7,312 nucleotides of DNA from CADAWZ01 sp045114665 (GCA_045114665.1 JBGUKW010000219.1:1-7312), one strand, 5' to 3'. Shown: positions 1 to 6,551, numbered from the stretch's first letter. Notes: a model not told the origin generated them from the letters alone. Program-made: numbers and translations.

Positions 1-5
1 ACATA

Positions 6-11
6 TATAAT
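6..11 (+). promoter_or_regulatory. candidate -10 box of the peptide operon
   Basis: This is a perfect TATAAT hexamer 33 bases before the precursor start codon. It would place transcription initiation near position 18, giving a short leader that carries the GAGGAGG ribosome binding site at 31-37. The matching -35 element would fall outside the window, so the promoter is only half visible. Such a hexamer is also easy to find by chance in AT-rich DNA. Confidence 0.45.
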
Positions 12-44
12 AGCATGTAAGAAAATTTTTGAGGAGGAAGCAAT

Positions 45-176
45 ATGAAAAAGTATGTTAAGCCCGTTTTGCGAGAGGCGAAAAAGAATGATTTTGTTTT
101 TGCCGTTATGAAGGCACATGTTAAGAAGCCTGTTATTTGCAGAGGCTGTTCATCTTGCCACGGTTGCCGCGGATAA
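45..176 (+). CDS. Cys-rich RiPP precursor peptide (43 aa)
   Basis: A small gene encoding 43 residues, started by ATG seven bases after a strong GAGGAGG site (31-37). The peptide is very basic (8 Lys, 3 Arg, 2 His against one Glu and one Asp). Residues 4-9 (YVKPVL) match the YxxPxL leader motif that lasso-peptide recognition proteins bind. The C-terminal 12 residues are CRGCSSCHGCRG, that is four cysteines (32, 35, 38, 41) spaced exactly three apart in C-x-G/S triplets. I read residues 1 to about 28 as leader and the Cys-rich tail as core. It sits directly ahead of two radical SAM genes and a PqqD-like gene, the usual place for a precursor. The cysteines could become thioether cross-links, bind metal, or receive sugar, and the modification cannot be read from sequence. 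There is no Asp or Glu after residue 16, which excludes a normal lasso macrolactam. I cannot assign it to a named precursor family. The precursor role is inferred from context and composition. Confidence 0.85.
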   Translation: MKKYVKPVLREAKKNDFVFAVMKAHVKKPVICRGCSSCHGCRG

Positions 177-195
177 TTAGTCATTTAAATTAGTT

Positions 196-237
196 AAAAG
201 AAAGGGATTGCTGGAGTGTATGCAATCCCTTTCTTTT
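196..237 (+). terminator. attenuating terminator between precursor and enzymes
   Basis: A perfect 16-bp stem: the left arm at 196-211 (AAAAGAAAGGGATTGC) pairs with the right arm at 222-237 across a 10-nt loop. The right arm ends in TTTCTTTT, giving the A-rich/T-rich shape of an intrinsic, possibly bidirectional, terminator. It begins 20 bases after the precursor stop and ends 22 bases before the first enzyme gene. No promoter is obvious after it, so the enzymes are probably expressed by partial read-through, giving precursor in excess. Confidence 0.8.
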
Positions 238-259
238 GATGTTTGTAGCGAGGAATTTT

Positions 260-1153
260 ATGAAGATTGCTGCAATGCATATTGGAAAGTATACTGACGG
301 AAAAGATAGAATATGCAATCACAATTGTATTTTTTGCATTGAGCGTATGGAACCAGGAGAAAGTAATCAGGTTTTACCTAGTGCGAATCAGATCGCAACA
401 GCGTTAGGAAAATATGTGGAATTGAAAGGTTCACCAGATCGTTTGTATGTTGCTGGCGGAGAGCCGACCATGAGAGAAGATTTAGGTGAAATTTTAAGTA
501 TCGCAAAAAAAATATGCAATGATGTTGTTTTATCAACAAATTGCGATTTTGAAAATAGCGAATATTTGATAAAGCTTTTAAAAAATGTTGGAATAAAAAA
601 AGTCGCAACTTCTCTTCATGGTTCCAATGCTGAAATTCATGACAAAATCACGGGGACTCCTGGTAGCTTTCTTCGTACAACGAACATAATAAAAAAACTA
701 TCGGAATCAGACATAAAACTTAGTGTCAATATCGTGATATGCAGGGAGAATGTCGCATATATGCCAGATATTTTAACGACTATTTTAAAAACTCTTCCTG
801 TAAAAAAAATAATTTTCACGCATTTTTCCTTTCACGGATACGCTTTTTTTTATCCAGAGCTTCTTTTTTCTGCATTTGAATATAAAGATGTTATAGGAAA
901 AACTATAGAAAAAGCGGCTAAAACCGATGTTCCCGTTTTATTTAGGGATTTTCCCGTGTGCGTTGACGAAAGATTGGCTAATATGCAAGAAAATGTTGAC
1001 GATGCGGATATTATTTCATTAAATCATGAACAAAGTGATATTGCTTGTTCTGAAGCATCGCCGAAAATGTTTCGCAAGGAATGTAAAATATGCAGACATT
1101 TTGACAATTGTCCGAAATTTTTGTTGTCAAATTACAACGAGGGAATGAAATGA
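260..1153 (+). CDS. radical SAM enzyme with C-terminal auxiliary cysteines
   Basis: A 297-residue radical SAM protein. Residues 19-26 hold the CX3CX2C motif (CNHNCIFC) that binds the catalytic 4Fe-4S cluster and S-adenosylmethionine. GGEPT at 66-70 is the second signature, and the 'SLHGS...HDKITGTPGSF' region is typical of peptide- and cofactor-maturing members. The C-terminus carries Cys234, Cys263, Cys275, Cys278 and Cys284, including a CX2CX5C group that resembles part of a SPASM/twitch domain and probably holds an auxiliary iron-sulfur cluster. I chose ATG 260 because GAGGA lies six bases upstream and the protein then begins just before the barrel. In-frame starts at 236 (TTG) and 239 (ATG) sit at or beside the terminator stem and have no ribosome binding site. 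Its stop overlaps the next start (ATGA). It likely modifies the Cys-rich peptide, but the chemistry (thioether, epimer, carbon-carbon link) is not visible. Confidence 0.9.
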   Translation: MKIAAMHIGKYTDGKDRICNHNCIFCIERMEPGESNQVLPSANQIATALGKYVELKGSPDRLYVAGGEPTMREDLGEILSIAKKICNDVVLSTNCDFENSEYLIKLLKNVGIKKVATSLHGSNAEIHDKITGTPGSFLRTTNIIKKLSESDIKLSVNIVICRENVAYMPDILTTILKTLPVKKIIFTHFSFHGYAFFYPELLFSAFEYKDVIGKTIEKAAKTDVPVLFRDFPVCVDERLANMQENVDDADIISLNHEQSDIACSEASPKMFRKECKICRHFDNCPKFLLSNYNEGMK

Positions 1154-2157
1154 GCGAAGATATGGATTTTTATTTTCAATGGCATATAACAAATGTATGC
1201 AACAATAGATGCAAACACTGTTATCATGAGGATTACGACAAGGGAAGCGAACTATCCAAAGATAAACTTATTAAAGTTGCGGGAGAAATAAACGATGCCT
1301 TGGAAAAATGGGGATTTCTTGGCAACGCCGCTATAACGGGGGGCGAACCTTTTACAAGGCGAAATGATTTATTTCAATTGTTGGAATACATTGAAGAAGA
1401 ATGCCCTAATTTAACAAAATATGATATATTAACCAATGGAACACTTATAAACGACGATGATATGGGAAAATTGTGTCGTTATAAGAAATTGCGAAGAATT
1501 CAAGTATCTTTGGAAGGTTCCTCAAAAGAACTTCATGACAGCGTAAGAGGTGTTGGAGATTACGAAAAAGTAATAAGTGCCATAAAAAAACTAAAATCTG
1601 GTGGCTTTACCATAAGCGTAATGACGACTCTAACAAGAAATAACAATAACGAGATTCCCAAAATAATCGAACTTTTGGAAAATTTAAAGGTCGATTATTT
1701 CGCTTTGGAACGCTTTATGCCTGAAGGACAAGGGGAAGCTCAAAAAGATTGGGTTCTTGATAAAACGGAAATCAGGGAAATGTTTGAATATATGACCCGC
1801 ACGGCTTTGAAAACCAAAGTCCCAAATATATTATTGTATAGGACACTTTACTGTTTATGCGGTGACGATCCCACAGTGGGAGCTATGTGTTCCGCAGGCG
1901 TTAATGCGCTTACCATATTGCCTAACGCCGATATTTTGCCCTGCAGAAGATTACCCATAAAAATAGGAAATGTGCTTGTCAACGGCATTATCGACACATG
2001 GTACAATTCCGATATTTTATGGAAACTCAGGGATTATTCCTCATATAAGGGCAAATGCAACGGTTGTGAACATTTTACCGAATGTAGAGGGTGCAGATCT
2101 ATGGCTTTTGCCACCACAGGAGACTTTATGGAGGAGGATCCCCAATGCTTCAAATAA
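1150..2157 (+). CDS. radical SAM/SPASM peptide maturase
   Basis: A 335-residue radical SAM enzyme with a complete SPASM domain. CX3CX2C lies at 17-24 (CNNRCKHC) and GGEP at 64-67. The C-terminal half has Cys247 and Cys265 around the usual 'PNADILPCR' strand, a GN pair at 273-274, then CX2CX5CX2C at 303-315 and a final DPxC cysteine (333). This is the full set for two auxiliary 4Fe-4S clusters. SPASM enzymes such as PqqE, AlbA and anSME act on peptides or proteins, so this is the best candidate for the core modification of the precursor. ATG 1150 overlaps the previous stop by four bases and has GAGGG six bases upstream. An in-frame start at 1108 would lie inside the previous gene and lacks that support. 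The next gene, a PqqD-like protein, is its probable substrate-presenting partner. Confidence 0.93.
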   Translation: MSEDMDFYFQWHITNVCNNRCKHCYHEDYDKGSELSKDKLIKVAGEINDALEKWGFLGNAAITGGEPFTRRNDLFQLLEYIEEECPNLTKYDILTNGTLINDDDMGKLCRYKKLRRIQVSLEGSSKELHDSVRGVGDYEKVISAIKKLKSGGFTISVMTTLTRNNNNEIPKIIELLENLKVDYFALERFMPEGQGEAQKDWVLDKTEIREMFEYMTRTALKTKVPNILLYRTLYCLCGDDPTVGAMCSAGVNALTILPNADILPCRRLPIKIGNVLVNGIIDTWYNSDILWKLRDYSSYKGKCNGCEHFTECRGCRSMAFATTGDFMEEDPQCFK

Positions 2158-2444
2158 CGGAAAATACAATTTTTTCAATCTCTCCCAATGTCACTATAAA
2201 AAATATTTTGGGAAAAACTTTTTTTATGCTGGACAAAAACAGTGGCAAACAATACGATTTAACTGAATTGGAATACGATATTTTAAATATGATGCAAAAG
2301 CAATATTCTTTTGTAAAAATAAAAGAAATAATTTGCAAAGAATACGATATAGCGTTCAAACAAGCGGAAACTGACATAAAAGAATATGTTGAATCTTTAT
2401 ATGAAAACAGATTGATAACATTAAAAGAAGGTGATGTGGCTTGA
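2145..2444 (+). CDS. PqqD-like RiPP recognition element protein
   Basis: A 99-residue protein resembling the PqqD family (a winged helix-turn-helix fold used as a RiPP recognition element). The N-terminal half has the pattern 'SPNVTIKNILGKTFFMLD', a short loop, then 'YDLTELEYDILNMM', which matches the beta-hairpin and first helix of PqqD. The remainder is a charged helical region. Family members bind the leader peptide and hand it to the modifying enzyme. In lasso systems a stand-alone version (B1) binds a YxxPxL leader, and the precursor here has that motif. ATG 2145 follows GAGGAGG at a spacing of seven and overlaps the SPASM gene by 13 bases. A longer in-frame version from 2091 is not favoured because the good ribosome binding site lies at 2131-2137. 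The stop overlaps the next gene's TTG by four bases. Confidence 0.85.
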   Translation: MLQITENTIFSISPNVTIKNILGKTFFMLDKNSGKQYDLTELEYDILNMMQKQYSFVKIKEIICKEYDIAFKQAETDIKEYVESLYENRLITLKEGDVA

Positions 2445-4000
2445 GTGGCGAATGCTTTTTGGGATTTTACGGAAATACTGCTCCTAAATTTAAAAATATC
2501 GCCGAAAAATGTTTATCTGAATTTTTGTCAGACTTTAATCTGTTTTTCAAAGATAACGCTTTTTTGATATATTCAAAGGATATTGAAAAGGTTGAAAATT
2601 TTGATTTAAATTTAGAACTTAATATTGGAAATGGCATTAAAGGTCAGTCAGAAACGAATTTACAAATTGCTATAAAGGAAGAATTGTCTTTAAAAAGAGA
2701 TTATTGGGGAATTAAAAATATTTATTATACATTTTGTGACGATGGTATTATATTTGCCTCCGATATCAAATTGATGCTTAGCTCAGGAATACTTATAAAT
2801 TTTGAATATGACACGGATTCATTGGAAGAAATGGCTTCTTTTGGGTATATTTTGAGAGAGGATGCTACTATTTTTCGTGAAATTAAACAAGTTAAAAGAA
2901 ATAGTGTCCTAAAAGTCACGAAAAAAGGCAAAATTTCTTTTACCGAGCGTTATAAGACAAAAAAAATAAATTTTAAAAATTTTAATGATTTTTGTGACAA
3001 ACTTTTGTATTCAATGAAAGAAGTAATATCAGATACGCTTGCAAGTGATGAGCGTTTGAAGATTTTCTTTCTTTCAGGAGGAATTGACTCCGCTTTAATA
3101 AGCATACTCGCATCTAAATATCAAAAAATAAATACAGTGACCTTTGTATCCACGGATAATCTAGAGGATGTATTTTATGCCAATACTGTTTCAAAGGCAA
3201 TAAGTTCAAAGCATAAAGAAATACCATTTCCTAATGATGCCATAAAATATTTGCCTGAATATTTGAGAACCATTGAAGGTTTAGAATTAAATGGTATTTT
3301 CTCTCCGTTAGGTGGTTTTGCCAATTATCTTTTGATAAAACTTTTGGAAAGTTTACCTGGGGCTGAATTTATAACAGGCGATGGAGCAGATGAGCTCTTT
3401 GCTGGGTATTATTGGCAATTTACTCACCCGTATGGTTTTGCGGATAAATTAAAATCATTGACAAAATGTAATTTATTTCCCTTGCCAGAAGAAAAGGCGA
3501 TTTATAGAAAAATCATACGAGAATTTTTGGCAGGATCGGCCTTGACTAATGGGCATCTTAATAATATAGGTCGGGAGGCTAGAAGTTTTAATATGAATTT
3601 TGTCCCAATTTATACGGATAAACGAATATCGGATTTGGCTTGCTCTGCACCCTTATCTTGGCTATGCAATGACAGAGAAACTAAAATACCCATTAAAAAT
3701 ATTTTATCTCGATATCTTGAAACATACAAGTCATCCGATTTGTTGTCAAGAAAGAAACTTGCTATGCCATCTGTTGTACCATCCGTCATGAGTGAAAGCC
3801 TTCTAAAAATGACTCTTTCTTATGAAAATCATAGCCACCCATACGGAGAATATTTAAAATTTTCCCCTTTTAATTGTATGATGTTTGACATTTTTCACAA
3901 ATATTTTACTTTAAATCCCAGAAAAAACATAAATACAGACGAATGGGAAGAAGATGTAGAAAGAATGACAAAATTCAATGAACCTATTGTATATCGGTAA
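2441..4000 (+). CDS. asparagine-synthetase-like amide ligase (lasso-cyclase-like)
   Basis: A 519-residue protein with the asparagine synthetase fold. The N-terminal glutaminase-like half keeps landmarks such as 'RDYWGIKNIYY' (86-96) and 'FASDIKLML' (105-113), but the catalytic Cys2 is missing (it begins MSGEC), so it should not release ammonia from glutamine. The C-terminal synthetase half is intact: the ATP-binding PP-loop SGGIDS (212-217) and TGDGADELFAGY (312-323). This is the state seen in lasso-peptide cyclases such as McjC (about 513 aa), which adenylate a side-chain carboxylate and join it to an amine. Here it most likely forms an amide on the peptide. The precursor tail has no Asp or Glu, leaving the C-terminal carboxylate, Glu11/Asp16 or an external molecule as candidates. 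The TTG start is supported by AGGTGAT five bases upstream and by the four-base overlap TTGA with the previous stop. Confidence 0.88.
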   Translation: MSGECFLGFYGNTAPKFKNIAEKCLSEFLSDFNLFFKDNAFLIYSKDIEKVENFDLNLELNIGNGIKGQSETNLQIAIKEELSLKRDYWGIKNIYYTFCDDGIIFASDIKLMLSSGILINFEYDTDSLEEMASFGYILREDATIFREIKQVKRNSVLKVTKKGKISFTERYKTKKINFKNFNDFCDKLLYSMKEVISDTLASDERLKIFFLSGGIDSALISILASKYQKINTVTFVSTDNLEDVFYANTVSKAISSKHKEIPFPNDAIKYLPEYLRTIEGLELNGIFSPLGGFANYLLIKLLESLPGAEFITGDGADELFAGYYWQFTHPYGFADKLKSLTKCNLFPLPEEKAIYRKIIREFLAGSALTNGHLNNIGREARSFNMNFVPIYTDKRISDLACSAPLSWLCNDRETKIPIKNILSRYLETYKSSDLLSRKKLAMPSVVPSVMSESLLKMTLSYENHSHPYGEYLKFSPFNCMMFDIFHKYFTLNPRKNINTDEWEEDVERMTKFNEPIVYR

Positions 4001-4943
4001 ATACCCACCTTTAGAGGGGGGAACATCAGTTGCTGCTTATTGGCGAATAAAAGAATATGAAAATTTTGGAATACACACAGAAATTATTACGGCTTGTCGC
4101 AAGAATGAATTTTGTTTGCCCTTAAAAAAGACGGATAATGCTGTAACCGTTATCGAATCAAAAATGGACTGGCATATACCATATACCCAGCTTTTTTCGG
4201 AAAGACTTGTTTCGGCTGCACTCAAAATATCTGAAAATTTTAATCCAGACTTAATTGAGGGAAATTATTTTTTTCCTTACGGATATGCGGCATATATTGT
4301 CGCATTGATTTTAAACCGTCCTCTTATATTGCGTCATGCTGGAAGTGACTTTTTTCGATTAGCTAAAAATCCAGAGCTCAAAAATCTATTTTTAAAGATG
4401 ACGAATTCTGCAAAAAGAATTGTCACATATGAGGATTGTAAGAAGAATTGGCATTCTTTTATAAGTGAGAACTCTAATTTGTATTTTTCTAAAAGATATA
4501 TTCCTAATCCCCAATATTTTTATGCTGGAAAAAAGGATGAAAACGCTGTTATGATTGGAAAAATTACGGATAAATGGGATAAAAGCCAATTAAATTATTG
4601 GTTTTCCAAATTGAAAGAGCATGATTTTAAAGGGAAAATAGATATATATTCAAATTCTAAAAGAGTAGAGGAAATAAAAAAATATTTTGAAAGGAAATGT
4701 ATAGAAACTTCAATTAATGGATTTATATCTCCAAAATCGGTATGCGGCAAACTTTCACATACCGCTTTTGCTTTAATCTCTGAAATTCCACTTGGAATTT
4801 CGGAACAATCAAATATAGCTGTCGAAGCCAATGCTTGTAAATGTAAAGTTATTCAACGAGACAGGGAGTATGATTGGTATGATGATATTGAACAAAATTA
4901 TAAAAATTATATTGATAATCAATTAAAAATATATGATATATAG
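3978..4943 (+). CDS. GT-B/GT4-like glycosyltransferase
   Basis: A 321-residue protein resembling GT4-type (GT-B fold) glycosyltransferases. The N-terminus 'LYIGKYPPLEGGTSVAAYWR' has the first strand and Gly-Gly acceptor loop (14-15). 'LRHAGSDFF' (118-126) and 'IPNP' (175-178) are further family landmarks. The nucleotide-sugar end is weak: 'SEQSNIAVEANACKCKVI' (275-292) resembles the usual EX7E region, but the two glutamates are six residues apart, and the protein is shorter than typical (about 350-400). It may be an active divergent enzyme or a non-standard one. No signal peptide or membrane segment is evident, so it is probably cytoplasmic. The gene overlaps the ligase by 23 bases and has only a weak ribosome site, suggesting translational coupling. 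The start is favoured because it falls exactly at the first strand of the fold. A sugar on Ser36/Ser37 or a Cys of the precursor is possible but unproven. Confidence 0.75.
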   Translation: MNLLYIGKYPPLEGGTSVAAYWRIKEYENFGIHTEIITACRKNEFCLPLKKTDNAVTVIESKMDWHIPYTQLFSERLVSAALKISENFNPDLIEGNYFFPYGYAAYIVALILNRPLILRHAGSDFFRLAKNPELKNLFLKMTNSAKRIVTYEDCKKNWHSFISENSNLYFSKRYIPNPQYFYAGKKDENAVMIGKITDKWDKSQLNYWFSKLKEHDFKGKIDIYSNSKRVEEIKKYFERKCIETSINGFISPKSVCGKLSHTAFALISEIPLGISEQSNIAVEANACKCKVIQRDREYDWYDDIEQNYKNYIDNQLKIYDI

Positions 4944-4955
4944 GAGGAGAATAAA

Positions 4956-5609
4956 ATGCCAGTATTAACAGAAGAAGGAATAGAATGTCCCAGATTGATT
5001 ATTTTAAGGGGGTCTCCCGCTATAGGAAAGACGACGCTTGCCAAAAAGATAGCATCTATGAATCCCGCAAAGAAAAAAGCCCACATTCCCGTAGACGATT
5101 TTCAGCTCTACGACGCAAGAAAGCCTTCTTTGATGCGAGAGCGGTTTGCCATCAGAAATGCGGCTATATTGACAAAGAGTTTTTTACTCGAAGACTTTGA
5201 TGCAGTTGTTGACTATGTTTTCGACAATATAGAGGACGAAGAGGGGTTTATGTCGCTGATTTTGGGCGATGAGTTTGGAAAGCTAAACGACATATATGTA
5301 CAAAAATTTTATTTAGATGCTTCCTTGGAGACTGTTTTGAAGCGAAATCAATCTCGCAGGGGAAAACGTGGCGAATATATGGCAATTCCTCTTTTAAAGA
5401 AACTTTACGCAAAGACAGATATTACTAAAGGAAAGGTGAAAAACGAAGTTGTTTTAGATACTTCTGATTGGGGCGTAGAAAAGACTGCAAGACTTGTATT
5501 GTCTTATGACAAAGCCTATAAAAATGACGAAGAATTTGCCAATGTGATTTTTTCTCAAAAAAATACGAAAGAATCACAAGAGGTTGAAAGCGAGGATTCA
5601 ATTGATTGA
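4956..5609 (+). CDS. P-loop kinase, zeta-toxin/AAA_33-like
   Basis: A 217-residue P-loop phosphotransferase. Walker A is at 19-27 (GSPAIGKTT). A 'IPVDDFQ' segment (44-50) is placed like the substrate-binding Asp of zeta-toxin, chloramphenicol phosphotransferase and polynucleotide-kinase-type enzymes. An Arg-rich stretch 'KRNQSRRGKRGEYM' (about residues 128-141) looks like the lid. The C-terminal tail is acidic and probably disordered. These families phosphorylate small molecules, nucleotides or sugars, and the substrate cannot be deduced here. It does not look like the HPr-kinase-type proteins that phosphorylate lasso peptides such as paeninodin. The start has a perfect AGGAGG (4942-4947) overlapping the stop of the glycosyltransferase, and the stop overlaps the PHP gene by eight bases. 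The operon position suggests phosphorylation of the peptide or its sugar. A housekeeping or toxin role is less likely because no antitoxin is adjacent. Confidence 0.78.
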   Translation: MPVLTEEGIECPRLIILRGSPAIGKTTLAKKIASMNPAKKKAHIPVDDFQLYDARKPSLMRERFAIRNAAILTKSFLLEDFDAVVDYVFDNIEDEEGFMSLILGDEFGKLNDIYVQKFYLDASLETVLKRNQSRRGKRGEYMAIPLLKKLYAKTDITKGKVKNEVVLDTSDWGVEKTARLVLSYDKAYKNDEEFANVIFSQKNTKESQEVESEDSID

Positions 5610-6501
5610 TTTGCACTTGCACACGGTTTTCTCCGATGGAACGCTAAAAGATATATCTTGCTTTGAAGGAACCAATAGTATTATATCTGTCACGGATCAC
5701 AATTCCATAGGCTTTTTTAAAGAGAACCCCTTATTTTTAAAAAAATTAAGAATTATTATAGGTTGCGAGATAACTGTTACGGGAACTTACGATATTCTGC
5801 TCTATTTTCCTAATCTGACAAATTACTCTGATTCTTTAGAATTTGAGTTATCAAAAATTAGGTTAAACGAAGCGTTAATCATTAAATCTTGTTATGAAGA
5901 ATTAGGATATGACAATTGGGAATACGATATAAGCCGTGCCTTTCCAAAGGAGCAAAGAATAAAAGATGCAAGAACCAGAGATTTGGCAGCTATAATTTAC
6001 CTGAAGAGAAATAATCTTGAGTACGCCAACGGAGAATTTGAGAGAGAAGATCTGATCAGAGCGAGAAAATCTCGGATGGATTATGCAGACAAACATAAAA
6101 ATTCCGTAAATAAAAATGTTGCTTTTGAGATAGGAAAAAAATTCAAAGGCGAGACCTCGCTTGCACATCCCATTAGGACACTTTTAAAAATGTACAGGGA
6201 TGTAGAACCACAAAGCTCCGATTTTCTAAATAAGCTATATGAACTTATGATTTCTTTCAAAAATAAAGGAGGACAAGGCTTAGAAATTGAATTGGTTGAC
6301 AACGAAACAATTGATAAATATTCAATATCCCCTTATTTATTAAAAAAAATAAGAAATGAAATCTTTGATTTTTCTTTAAAAAACAATATGTATCTAACCA
6401 CAGGGTCTGATGCTCACTGCACTAAAAATTGTAATCACAAGTTGGATTCTGTTTTCTTTGAAAGATTTCCAGCATGGCTGAAAAATACCTCAACTTTCTA
6501 G
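5602..6501 (+). CDS. PHP-domain metallophosphoesterase
   Basis: A 299-residue PHP-domain protein. The family's metal-binding set is visible in order: HxH at residues 5 and 7 with Asp12 (HLHTVFSDGT), TDHN with Asp32-His33, Glu56 (GCEIT), His189 (SLAHP), and the closing GSDAH at 268-272. An insert of about 100 charged residues lies between Glu56 and His189, as in other stand-alone PHP phosphoesterases. The family hydrolyses phosphate esters such as histidinol phosphate, nucleotides or phosphorylated nucleic acids. I chose TTG 5602 because GAGGA lies five bases upstream and the protein then begins MIDLHLHT, the common PHP start. An alternative TTG at 5584 adds six residues and has no clear ribosome site. 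It overlaps the kinase gene by eight bases, which suggests paired addition and removal of phosphate on one substrate. That pairing is inference. It is the last gene of the operon. Confidence 0.85.
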   Translation: MIDLHLHTVFSDGTLKDISCFEGTNSIISVTDHNSIGFFKENPLFLKKLRIIIGCEITVTGTYDILLYFPNLTNYSDSLEFELSKIRLNEALIIKSCYEELGYDNWEYDISRAFPKEQRIKDARTRDLAAIIYLKRNNLEYANGEFEREDLIRARKSRMDYADKHKNSVNKNVAFEIGKKFKGETSLAHPIRTLLKMYRDVEPQSSDFLNKLYELMISFKNKGGQGLEIELVDNETIDKYSISPYLLKKIRNEIFDFSLKNNMYLTTGSDAHCTKNCNHKLDSVFFERFPAWLKNTSTF

Positions 6502-6530
6502 TTTATTTAATGAAATGTTGAGGTATTTTT
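6481..6530 (+). terminator. intrinsic terminator of the peptide operon
   Basis: A perfect 14-bp stem: AAAAATACCTCAAC (6481-6494) pairs with GTTGAGGTATTTTT (6517-6530) across a 22-nt loop. The right arm ends in a T run. The left arm and loop contain the last codons and stop of the PHP gene, so the operon ends exactly here. The symmetry (A run, stem, T run) would also work on the opposite strand. Confidence 0.85.
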
Positions 6531-6551
6531 ATTATGACTTTAGTCTGTTGA

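Noticed and set aside
45..176. Classical lasso peptide precursor
   Set aside because: Despite the YxxPxL motif and the cyclase-like ligase, there is no Asp or Glu at ring positions 7-9 of any plausible core, no leader Thr at -2 and no B2-type peptidase in the window.
45..176. Stand-alone ferredoxin-like or SCIFF peptide
   Set aside because: The four-Cys CxxCxxCxxC tail resembles an iron-sulfur motif, but the peptide is only 43 aa and lacks a ferredoxin fold. The SCIFF family has a different leader and six cysteines.
236..259. Upstream TTG/ATG start for the first radical SAM gene
   Set aside because: These codons lie in or next to the terminator stem and have no ribosome binding site. ATG 260 has GAGGA at good spacing.
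378..608. Antisense and alternative-frame reading frames inside the enzyme genes
   Set aside because: They lie within genes with clear family motifs, lack ribosome sites and resemble no known protein. The same applies to those near 637-819, 1970-2266, 2150-2377, 2725-2931, 3600-3791, 4037-4225, 4392-4831, 4985-5200, 5425-5622 and 5902-6302.
4956..5609. Zeta toxin of a toxin-antitoxin pair
   Set aside because: The P-loop and Asp motif are compatible, but there is no epsilon-like antitoxin next to it, and it is translationally linked to the peptide operon and the PHP gene.
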